Source of the DNA: Rhodoferax sp. GW822-FHT02A01
Lineage (GTDB): Bacteria; Pseudomonadota; Gammaproteobacteria; Burkholderiales; Burkholderiaceae_C
Direction of reading: 5' to 3'
Assembly (NCBI RefSeq): GCF_038784515.1
Contig: NZ_CP152376.1
Span: forward strand, 1,116,001-1,180,000
DNA length: 64,000 bases
The notes below the pieces were generated by a model. That model was not told where the DNA came from. It made no database searches and saw only the letters and a list, made by a program, of their open reading frames with translations. Below are positions 42,101 through 49,387 of the stretch, piece after piece. A program made the translations under genes and the position numbers. Every line of letters starts with the position of its first letter. The first letter of the stretch is position 1.

Positions 42101-42971
42101 CACATTGCCCTTGGGCGAATTCGTAGATCGCGCCGTCAAGTTTGTCGTGGACAACGACGGCGGCACGCTGGAGCAACTGGGCTCGGGCATCGGCACCCTC
42201 ACCGAAGCGCTGGAAACTGCGCTGCAGGCCATTCCCATGCCTGTAGTGGCGGCCGTGTTGGTGGGCGTAGGCTTTTGGCGCCTGGGCTGGAAATTCGCCC
42301 TGTTCTGCCTGGCCTGCTGCTATGTAATCAACGGTACCGGCTTCTGGCCTCAAACCATGGTGACGCTGGCGCTCATCATTGCCGCGACCTTTATCAGCCT
42401 GGTGTTGGGACTGCCGCTGGGCATCTGGGCCGCACGCAATGACCGGGTGGCCGCCATCGTGCGCCCTACTCTGGACTTCATGCAGACCATGCCGGCGTTT
42501 GTGTACCTGATCCCTGCGGCCATGCTGTTCGGCCTGGGACGCGTGCCTGGCGTACTCTCCACCGTGATCTTCGCCATGCCACCGGTAGTGCGCCTCACCG
42601 CCCTGGGCATCCGCCAGGTCAACAAGGAGCAAGTAGAAGCGGGCATCACTTTTGGCTGCACGCCTACGCAAGTACTGTTCAAGGTGCAGATCCCCGGCGC
42701 CATGCCATCCATCATGGCGGGCATCAACCAGACCATCATGATGGCGCTCTCCATGGTCATCATCGCCTCCATGGTGGGTGCGGGCGGGCTGGGCAACGAC
42801 GTCCTGGCCAGTATCCAACGGCTGGATATCGGCCTGGGCTTTGAATCCGGCCTGGCCGTGGTGCTGTTGGCCATCATGCTGGATCGCATCACCGAAACCT
42901 TCGGAGAACAAGGCAAACGCCGCACACTCAGGGATAAACTCGGGCTTAAACCCAAAGTCGATGGCCCTTGA
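42093..42971 (+). CDS. choW: Choline/glycine-betaine ABC transporter, permease
   Basis: 292 aa, about seven helices, with the EAA loop EQVEAGITFGCTPTQVLFKVQIPGAMPSI (conserved EAG---G). ProW/OpuAB family. Couples to the upstream ATPase; followed after 15 bp by the regulator. Confidence 0.88.
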   Translation: MSDTLPLGEFVDRAVKFVVDNDGGTLEQLGSGIGTLTEALETALQAIPMPVVAAVLVGVGFWRLGWKFALFCLACCYVINGTGFWPQTMVTLALIIAATFISLVLGLPLGIWAARNDRVAAIVRPTLDFMQTMPAFVYLIPAAMLFGLGRVPGVLSTVIFAMPPVVRLTALGIRQVNKEQVEAGITFGCTPTQVLFKVQIPGAMPSIMAGINQTIMMALSMVIIASMVGAGGLGNDVLASIQRLDIGLGFESGLAVVLLAIMLDRITETFGEQGKRRTLRDKLGLKPKVDGP

Positions 42972-42986
42972 CTACACACAGCTCTG

Positions 42987-44024
42987 ATGGATTTGCCTGC
43001 TAAACGCCCGAACCGGCCCCTTCCAAAGCACCGATTCGTATTCCTGACGCTGCAGAATTACTCTCTGATTGCGCTGTCCAGCGCGGTCGAGGCGTTGCGC
43101 ATGGCCAACCGGGTTGCTGAACAGGACGTGTATGAGTGGACGTTGGCCAGCCTGGACGGCCAACCCACACCCGCCAGCAATGGTCTGTCCATGTCGCCCA
43201 CGGTGGCCATTGAAGACATTGGTCCGGCCAACATTGTGTTCGTCTGCGGCGGCGTCAACGTCGAGCAGGCCGTCACTCCGGAACTCATTGCCGCCCTGCG
43301 CCGCTTTGCGCAACGTCTGGTGCCGCTGGGCTCGCTGTGCACCGGCGGCTACGCCCTGGCCAAGGCTGGCTTGCTGGACAAATACAAGGCCGTGGTGCAC
43401 TGGGAAAACATGTCGGCGCTGGAAGAGCAATTCCCCGCCGTGCAGTTCTCCAAGCAGCTCTACGCCATTGACCGGGACCGCTACACCTGCTCGGGCGGGA
43501 TTGCGCCGCTGGACTTGATGCTCAACATCATCAAGGACCATCTGGGTCGCGATATTGCGCCGCAGATTTCCGACCAGTTCATCCTGGACCGCATCCGCAG
43601 TGACCAAGACCGCCAGCATGTGCCCCTGCTGGCCCGCGTCGGCCTGTTCCATGAGAACCTAATCGAAGCGGCCGCCCTGATGGAGGCCAATCTGGAGGAA
43701 CCCCTGTCGCTGGACGAGATTGCCAAATTGGTGGGCGTTTCGCGCCGCCAGATTGAGCGGCTGTTCAAGCGATATGTGGGCGAGGTTCCGACCAAGTACT
43801 ACCTGGACATGCGCCTGCGCCGCGCCCGCGGCCTGCTGCTGCAGACTTCCATGTCCATCATGGAAGTGGCGGTGGCTTGCGGCTTCCAATCCCCGCCGCA
43901 CTTTTCCAAGTGCTACCGCGACTTGTTTGGCCACACCCCCAGCGCCGAACGCCGTAACAGCCGCCGGGTTGCCATAGGCGACCTGCCGCTCGAAGCGGAC
44001 GACGACATCGCCACCGAATACTGA
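42987..44024 (+). CDS. GbdR-like transcriptional regulator (GATase1/DJ-1 domain plus AraC HTH)
   Basis: 345 aa. The N-terminal DJ-1/PfpI-like sensor domain (FVFLTLQNYSLIALSSAVEALRMAN ... SLCTGGYALAKAGLL) is fused to an AraC DNA-binding domain (LSLDEIAKLVGVSRRQIERLFKRYVG and IMEVAVACGFQSPPHFSKCYRDLFG). This is the architecture of GbdR, which activates glycine-betaine catabolic genes in Pseudomonas in response to betaine and dimethylglycine. The surrounding genes fit that job. Probably controls both its own operon and the cluster starting at 45200. Confidence 0.86.
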   Translation: MDLPAKRPNRPLPKHRFVFLTLQNYSLIALSSAVEALRMANRVAEQDVYEWTLASLDGQPTPASNGLSMSPTVAIEDIGPANIVFVCGGVNVEQAVTPELIAALRRFAQRLVPLGSLCTGGYALAKAGLLDKYKAVVHWENMSALEEQFPAVQFSKQLYAIDRDRYTCSGGIAPLDLMLNIIKDHLGRDIAPQISDQFILDRIRSDQDRQHVPLLARVGLFHENLIEAAALMEANLEEPLSLDEIAKLVGVSRRQIERLFKRYVGEVPTKYYLDMRLRRARGLLLQTSMSIMEVAVACGFQSPPHFSKCYRDLFGHTPSAERRNSRRVAIGDLPLEADDDIATEY

Positions 44025-44047
44025 GCGGCGATGTCGGCCCGTGAGGG

Positions 44048-44923
44048 TCAGGCAAAAATCACAGTCTTGGAGTCGTTCAGGAATACGCGGCGTTCCACGT
44101 GCAGACGCACGGCCGTTGCCAGGGCGCGGCACTCGGAGTCGCGACCGGCGGCAGCCAGCTTTTCCGGCGTGTAGGTGTGGTCCACACGTTGCACCACCTG
44201 CTCGATGATCGGGCCTTCGTCCAGATCCGCCGTCACGTAGTGGGCCGTTGCCCCCGTCAACTTGACACCGCGCGCATGGGCCTGGTGATAGGGTTTGGCG
44301 CCCTTGAAGCCCGGCAGGAACGAGTGGTGGATATTGATGGCCTGGCCGCGCAGACGGCGGCACAGGTCGTCCGAGAGAACCTGCATGTAACGCGCCAGCA
44401 CCACCAGCTCGCTGCGCGTCTCATGTACCAGCTCCATCAGCTTGTCTTCCTGTGCTGCCTTGGTCTCGGGCGTGACGGGAATGTGTACATAGCGAATGCC
44501 CTGCGCTTCCACCAGCCCTTTGAGGTCGGGGTGGTTGGAGACCACGGTGGTGATTTCCATCTTCAGTTCGCCGGTGCGGTTGCGGTACAGCAGGTCCACC
44601 AGGCAATGGTCGAATTTGGAGACCATGATCAGCACGCGAGGTTTGATCTCCGCGTCCACAATCGACCACTCCATTTCCTCCAGTGTGGCGACCTCCTGGA
44701 ATTCATCGCGCAATGCAGCCAACTCGGGCGTGGCGCCCGGGTTGCCATAAAAGCTGATGCGGGTAAAAAAGCGCCCGGTGATCACATCATCGAACTGCTG
44801 CATGTCGGTGATGTAGCACTTGCGCGAGGCCAGAAAGCCGGACACGCGTGCCACAGTCCCCATGCGGCTGGCGCAGGTGGCCGTGAGGATGTAATGGGGC
44901 TTGCCTTCGAGTGGGACGTTCAT
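44048..44923 (-). CDS. purU: Formyltetrahydrofolate deformylase
   Basis: 291 aa. N-terminal ACT domain, then the formyltransferase-like domain with catalytic Asn/His/Asp residues (INIHHSFLPGFKGAKPYHQAHARGVKLTGATAHYVTADLDEGPII contains all). Hydrolyses 10-formyl-H4folate to formate and H4folate. Placed inside a methyl-folate gene cluster, it would release the oxidised betaine methyl group as formate and free the carrier. Divergent from the corrinoid-protein gene across a palindrome-bearing control region. Confidence 0.95.
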   Translation of the reverse strand: MNVPLEGKPHYILTATCASRMGTVARVSGFLASRKCYITDMQQFDDVITGRFFTRISFYGNPGATPELAALRDEFQEVATLEEMEWSIVDAEIKPRVLIMVSKFDHCLVDLLYRNRTGELKMEITTVVSNHPDLKGLVEAQGIRYVHIPVTPETKAAQEDKLMELVHETRSELVVLARYMQVLSDDLCRRLRGQAINIHHSFLPGFKGAKPYHQAHARGVKLTGATAHYVTADLDEGPIIEQVVQRVDHTYTPEKLAAAGRDSECRALATAVRLHVERRVFLNDSKTVIFA

Positions 44924-45072
44924 GGAAATCGGGCTCCGTAGGTTGTCGAATAGGTTGGCGCAAAACAGTTGCGTTGCCAGTGGGCAGTTTATGGATTGGG
45001 CGCCCGCGGAATTATCTCGGTGCGACGGCCATTTCGACCCGAACGACCACGCAATTCACGAGGCAATTACAC

Positions 45073-45087
45073 TGTCGTGTGACGACA
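45073..45087. promoter_or_regulatory. Perfect palindrome TGTCGT-GTG-ACGACA
   Basis: 6-bp arms around a 3-bp centre in the purU/corrinoid-protein intergenic region; candidate operator. Confidence 0.45.
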
Positions 45088-45093
45088 ATCCCA

Positions 45094-45128
45094 AGTCGCT
45101 ATTGTGTCAGCCCTGACAGATAGCGACT
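45094..45128. promoter_or_regulatory. Nested 35-bp palindrome (double inverted repeat)
   Basis: Outer arms AGTCGCTAT / ATAGCGACT (9 bp, perfect) enclose inner arms TGTCAG-CC-CTGACA. About 72 bp upstream of the corrinoid-protein start and between two divergent C1 genes. Likely a regulator binding site, possibly for the GbdR-like protein. Confidence 0.55.
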
Positions 45129-45199
45129 CGTACCATTTTCAACACGCTCTGACTGTGCCGATGCAGTGACATGAGCAACCTATTTTTCAGGAGTTAGCG

Positions 45200-45901
45200 G
45201 TGGCCAACGAATTTGATGACGATCTGGATCTCAACACCTTGAACGACGAGGAGCTGACAGAGCAAGTCCATGACGATCTCTACAACGGCCTTCGCGACGA
45301 GGTCATAGAAGCAACCAACATCCTGCTCTCGCGCGGCTGGACTGCAGCCCGCGTGTTGGATGACGCGCTGGTCGAAGGCATGCGTATCGTGGGCATCGAT
45401 TTCCGCGACGGCATCCTGTTCGTGCCGGAAGTGCTGCTGGCTGCCAACGCCATGAAGGGCGGCATGGAAATCCTGCGCCCCCTGCTGGCAGAAACCGGTG
45501 TGGAGCCGATCGGCAAGATGGTGATCGGAACCGTCAAGGGCGACATCCATGACATCGGCAAGAACCTGGTGGGCATGATGATGGAAGGTGCCGGCTTTGA
45601 AGTCATCGACCTCGGCATCAACAACCCCGTTGAAAAATACCTGGAAGCCATTGAACAGCACAAGCCCGACATCCTGGGTCTGTCTGCTCTGCTGACCACC
45701 ACCATGCCCTACATGAAGGTCGTCATCGACACCCTCAAGGAAAAAGGCATTCGCGATGACTACATCGTGCTGGTCGGCGGCGCACCGCTGAACGAAGAGT
45801 TCGGCAAGGCTGTGGGCGCGGACGCCTATTGCCGCGACGCTGGTATCGCCGTGGAAACTGCCAAGACCCTGATCGCTGCACGGCGCGCAGCGGCAGCCTG
45901 A
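45200..45901 (+). CDS. MtbC-like corrinoid (B12-binding) protein
   Basis: 233 aa. N-terminal helical cap (B12-binding-2) then a Rossmann-like B12 domain with the base-off signature GDIHDIGKNLVG (DxHxxG) and GLSALLTTTMPYM, VGGAPL. Carries the methyl group on cobalt between two methyltransferases. The first 26 residues are unusually acidic (11 Asp/Glu, no Lys/Arg). GTG start at 45200 with AGGAG 6 nt before. First gene of a long plus-strand run. Confidence 0.9.
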   Translation: MANEFDDDLDLNTLNDEELTEQVHDDLYNGLRDEVIEATNILLSRGWTAARVLDDALVEGMRIVGIDFRDGILFVPEVLLAANAMKGGMEILRPLLAETGVEPIGKMVIGTVKGDIHDIGKNLVGMMMEGAGFEVIDLGINNPVEKYLEAIEQHKPDILGLSALLTTTMPYMKVVIDTLKEKGIRDDYIVLVGGAPLNEEFGKAVGADAYCRDAGIAVETAKTLIAARRAAAA

Positions 45902-45942
45902 GCCTGCGCAGAGTCGGCAACCCTGTCTGATCCGGTGTAGCC

Positions 45943-46572
45943 ATGGGTGCTCAGCCAGCCAGCTTGATCATTGCCTGTGGCGCCCTGGCACGCGAGATTG
46001 TGGCGCTGCGCACCCTGAACAACTGGCCGCACATGGCTGTGCAGTGTCTGCCCGCAGACCTGCACAACCGCCCCGAAAAGATTCCCGAAGCGGTGCGCGC
46101 CAAGATCCAGGCGGCGCGCGGCCAATTCACCTCCATCTTTGTAGCCTACGCCGACTGCGGCACCGGCGGTCTGCTGGATGCCGTGCTGGCCGAAGAGAGG
46201 GTGGAGCGCATTCCGGGTTCCCACTGCTATGAGTTCTTTGCCGGCACAGCGCAATTCGAGGCCATGGCCGAGGCAGAGCTTGGCACCTTCTACCTGACTG
46301 ACTTTTTGCTGACCCATTTCGACCGCCTGATATTGCGCGGTCTGGGCATAGACAAACACCCGGAGCTGATGCCGATCTATTTTGGTAACTACAAGAAGCT
46401 CACGTACCTGGCGCAGGTGGCCTCGGAGGAAAAGATTGCCGCAGGGCGTGCGGCTGCAGAGCGCCTCGGACTGCAATTCGAGTACCACGTCACCGGCTAC
46501 GGAGACCTGGCCACCAGCCTGGAACGCGCCCAAACAACCGCTACTACGAGGCCCATTACATGGCAAAACTGA
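45943..46572 (+). CDS. DUF1638 family protein
   Basis: 209 aa. SLIIACGALAREI, FVAYADCGTGGLLDAVL and GSHCYEFFAG are typical DUF1638 segments with conserved Cys, Asp and His. The family recurs next to corrinoid methyltransferase genes in archaea and bacteria; its biochemical role is not established. Overlaps the next gene by 13 bp. Confidence 0.87.
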   Translation: MGAQPASLIIACGALAREIVALRTLNNWPHMAVQCLPADLHNRPEKIPEAVRAKIQAARGQFTSIFVAYADCGTGGLLDAVLAEERVERIPGSHCYEFFAGTAQFEAMAEAELGTFYLTDFLLTHFDRLILRGLGIDKHPELMPIYFGNYKKLTYLAQVASEEKIAAGRAAAERLGLQFEYHVTGYGDLATSLERAQTTATTRPITWQN

Positions 46573-46898
46573 TTGTGATTTCCTGGCGCGACATTCCCGC
46601 GCAGGTAGTGGTCAAGAAAGGCCGCGAAACTGGCAAGGTGCAACTCTCGCACCGCTTCCAGGAGGCGGTGGACCGCGCCGCCATGCGCGCGGGCAAGTCC
46701 GGCTCTGCCGACTACCTGGCCGACTGGAAGCGTAGCGAGCCGCGCGCTTGCGGTGACGACATGCAAGCCGAGGCGGAAGCAGAGGCCGCCAAGATCGAGG
46801 CCCGCTATTCCGATGACGATTTGCTGCGCCTGATTCGCGCCCATGGCGTGGACGAAACCCTCACGCCCGATTCCCCAGCCCCTTCGGGAGAAGCCTGA
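46560..46898 (+). CDS. 'Virulence factor' (Virulence_fact) family protein
   Basis: 112 aa. MAKLIVISWRDIPAQVVVKKGRETGKVQLSHRFQEAVDRAAMRAG is the domain, named after a weak early association; no evidence of virulence. In this setting it always appears linked to methyl-folate genes to my knowledge, so a C1 role is more likely. An acidic Ala/Glu helix follows. Function unknown. The stop is one base before the next ATG. Confidence 0.8.
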   Translation: MAKLIVISWRDIPAQVVVKKGRETGKVQLSHRFQEAVDRAAMRAGKSGSADYLADWKRSEPRACGDDMQAEAEAEAAKIEARYSDDDLLRLIRAHGVDETLTPDSPAPSGEA

Positions 46899-46899
46899 T

Positions 46900-47418
46900 A
46901 TGTATTCCGTTCGTCTCTGGTCTGTACGCCATGCCCGTGGGCTGGAGAAGTTTTACAGCGCATTCGAGAAGGCCTTTGTGGCCCTGCATCCGGTATGGAA
47001 CTGGATCGGTTACGAACGGGTGGAAAAACCCATCGCCGCTCTGGAGAAAGTGACCAAGGGCTTTCTGTTTGACTGCAAGATGTGCGGCCAGTGTGCCCTG
47101 AGCTCTACTGGCATGTCGTGCTCCATGAACTGCCCCAAGAACATCCGCAACGGCCCCTGTGGCGGCGTGCGTGCCAACGGGCATTGCGAGGTCAAACCCG
47201 AGATGCGCTGCGTCTGGGTGGAAGGCTTTGCCGGAAGCGAACGCATGGTGGAGGGAAAGAAAGCCATCCGCATCGTGCAATTGCCGGTGGACCGTCGCCT
47301 GGAAGGACGATCCTCCTGGCTCAAGGTGGCCCGCGACAAGAATCCGCCGCCGCCCAAGCCTGCCAGCCCGGTTGCCGCCGCCCCTTCCGCCACCAGCAGC
47401 ACTCCCAAAGCACCATGA
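46900..47418 (+). CDS. MetV-like partner of methylene-H4folate reductase (zinc/Fe-S Cys-rich domain)
   Basis: 172 aa. Central Cys cluster CKMCGQCALSSTGMSC, CPKNIRNGPCGGV and a later Cys in CEVKPEMRC is the MTHFR C-terminal (MetV) domain, which in acetogens forms a complex with MetF. Pro/Ala-rich tail. Starts at 46900, one base after the previous stop, and overlaps metF by ATGA. Together with MetF it probably oxidises methyl-H4folate to methylene-H4folate. Confidence 0.84.
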   Translation: MYSVRLWSVRHARGLEKFYSAFEKAFVALHPVWNWIGYERVEKPIAALEKVTKGFLFDCKMCGQCALSSTGMSCSMNCPKNIRNGPCGGVRANGHCEVKPEMRCVWVEGFAGSERMVEGKKAIRIVQLPVDRRLEGRSSWLKVARDKNPPPPKPASPVAAAPSATSSTPKAP

Positions 47419-48434
47419 AATTTGAAGACGAACCAGTTCCGGGCTATCCGCTGCCCATCCTGCCGGGCCACACTTCGCCGGGGCGCCTGGAGCGGGTGCT
47501 GCGTGCGGGTGCGTTTGCGGTAACCGCAGAGCTGGACCCGCCCGATTCGGCAGACCCGGAAGACGTCTACAAGCGCGCCCGCATCTTCGACGGCTACGTG
47601 GACGCCATCAATGCCACCGACGGCAGCGGTGCCAACTGCCATATGTCCAGTATGGCCGTGTGCGCCCTGCTGACCCGCGTGGGCTATGCACCGGTGATGC
47701 AGATTTCCTGCCGCGACAAGAACCGCATTGCCATCCAGGGCGACATCCTGGGCGGTGCGGCCATGGGTGTGGCCAACATGCTGTGCCTGTCCGGTGACGG
47801 CGTGCAGTCGGGCGATCACCCGCAGGCCAAACCGGTGTTTGATCTGGACTGCATGTCACTGCTCAACATCGGCCGCACCCTGCGTGATGAACACAAGTTC
47901 CAGAGTGGCCGCAAGGTGACCTATGCGCCGCGCGTGTTTTTCGGCGCTGCGGCCAACCCCTTTGTGCCGCCCTATGAATGGCGCGCCGAACGCATTGCCA
48001 AGAAGATCGCCGCCGGCGCCCAATTCCTGCAAACCCAATACTGCTACGATGTTCCCCGCCTGAGAACCTTCATGCAGCAAATGGAGGATCTGGGCTTGCT
48101 GGACAAGGCATTCTTCCTGATTGGCGTGGGCCCGTTGCGCACCGCCAAGGCCGCCGAATGGATGCGCACCAATGTGCCGGGCATCCACATTCCGGATTCC
48201 GTGGTCAAGCGCATGGCCGGGGCCGAAAAGCCCGCCCAGGAAGGCCGCCAGATCTGCATTGACCTGATTCAGGAGATCCAGGAAATCAAGGGCGTGTCGG
48301 GCGTGCATGTCATGGCCTACCGCCAGGAAGAATCCGTAGCCGAAATCATTCAGAAATCCGGTGTACTCAAGGGGCGCGTCCCTTGGTACCCCGAACGCGA
48401 TACCCATCAGACACTAACAAAGGAAACAACGTGA
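47415..48434 (+). CDS. metF: Methylenetetrahydrofolate reductase (MetF family)
   Basis: 339 aa TIM barrel binding FAD and folate: AVTAELDPPDSADPEDV, DAINATDGSGANCHMS, MQISCRDKNRIAIQGDILGG, FLQTQYCYDVPRL. A second, catabolic-type MetF is suggested by its place in this operon; in that role it would run toward methylene-H4folate. Starts inside the metV-like stop (ATGA) and ends inside the next start (GTGA). Confidence 0.93.
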   Translation: MKFEDEPVPGYPLPILPGHTSPGRLERVLRAGAFAVTAELDPPDSADPEDVYKRARIFDGYVDAINATDGSGANCHMSSMAVCALLTRVGYAPVMQISCRDKNRIAIQGDILGGAAMGVANMLCLSGDGVQSGDHPQAKPVFDLDCMSLLNIGRTLRDEHKFQSGRKVTYAPRVFFGAAANPFVPPYEWRAERIAKKIAAGAQFLQTQYCYDVPRLRTFMQQMEDLGLLDKAFFLIGVGPLRTAKAAEWMRTNVPGIHIPDSVVKRMAGAEKPAQEGRQICIDLIQEIQEIKGVSGVHVMAYRQEESVAEIIQKSGVLKGRVPWYPERDTHQTLTKETT

Positions 48435-49345
48435 CCGATACCATCATCAGCTCCGCCACCAAAGAAGTGGTGATCGGCTTTGACCGCCCCTTCGTCATCA
48501 TCGGCGAACGCATCAACCCCACAGGCCGCAAGATCATGGCGGCCGAAATGCTGGCCGGTGACTACAGCCGCGTCGTGGCCGATGCATTGGCCCAGGTGGA
48601 AGCCGGTGCGCACATGCTGGACGTCAACGCCGGCATCCCGCTGGCTGATGAACCCGGCATGCTGGCCAAGGCCATCCAGCTGGTGCAGTCCGTCACCGAC
48701 GTGCCGCTCAGCATCGACTCCTCCATCGTCGCCGCGCTGGAAGCCGGTCTGGCCGTCTACAAGGGCAAGGCCCTGGTGAACTCGGTCACCGGCGAGGAAG
48801 ACCGCCTGGAAACCGTGTTGCCGCTGGTCAAGAAATACGGCGCCGCCGTAGTGGCCATCTCCAACGATGAAACCGGCATCTCCCAGGACCCCGACGTGCG
48901 TTTTGCCGTCGCCAAGAAGATTGTGGAGCGCGCATCCGACTACGGCATCCCCGCCTCCGACATCGTGGTGGACCCGCTGGTCATGCCCATTGGCGCCATC
49001 AACCAGGCTGGCGTGCAGGTCATGCAACTGGTGCACCGCCTCAAGACCGAGCTCAAGGTCAACACCACTTGTGGCGCATCCAACGTGAGCTTCGGCCTGC
49101 CCGAGCGCAACGGCGTGAACGCGGCTTTCCTGACCATGGCCATCGCCTCGGGCATGACATCTGCTATCACCAACCCCTTGCACGCCGAAGTGGTCAAGGC
49201 CATCATGGGTGCCGACGTGATGATGGGCCACGACCCTGACTGCATGCGCTGGATCCGCAAGTTCCGTGAAGCGCCTGCCATGGGCGCCGACGGTGAAATG
49301 GGCCGCGGCCGCCGCGAAGGTGGTAGCCGCCGCCGCCGCGAGTAA
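48431..49345 (+). CDS. Methyl-H4folate:corrinoid methyltransferase (pterin-binding, MtvA/AcsE-like)
   Basis: 304 aa TIM barrel of the dihydropteroate-synthase fold: IIGERINPTGRKIM, MLDVNAGIPLADE, PLSIDSS, NSVTGEEDRLE, ISNDETGIS, NTTCGASNVSFGLPER. Moves a methyl group between the corrinoid protein and H4folate. The C-terminus is a basic Arg/Gly-rich tail (GRGRREGGSRRRRE, 7 Arg in 14) not needed by the barrel. GTG start at 48431 overlaps metF (GTGA). Confidence 0.9.
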   Translation: MTDTIISSATKEVVIGFDRPFVIIGERINPTGRKIMAAEMLAGDYSRVVADALAQVEAGAHMLDVNAGIPLADEPGMLAKAIQLVQSVTDVPLSIDSSIVAALEAGLAVYKGKALVNSVTGEEDRLETVLPLVKKYGAAVVAISNDETGISQDPDVRFAVAKKIVERASDYGIPASDIVVDPLVMPIGAINQAGVQVMQLVHRLKTELKVNTTCGASNVSFGLPERNGVNAAFLTMAIASGMTSAITNPLHAEVVKAIMGADVMMGHDPDCMRWIRKFREAPAMGADGEMGRGRREGGSRRRRE

Positions 49346-49387
49346 TCCCTCTTCCGCGTGATTCGTGCATTCGTCAGGAGCCTGTGA

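Noticed and set aside
46560..46898. A virulence function for the 'virulence factor' family protein
   Set aside because: The name comes from the family label only; context is purely C1 metabolism.
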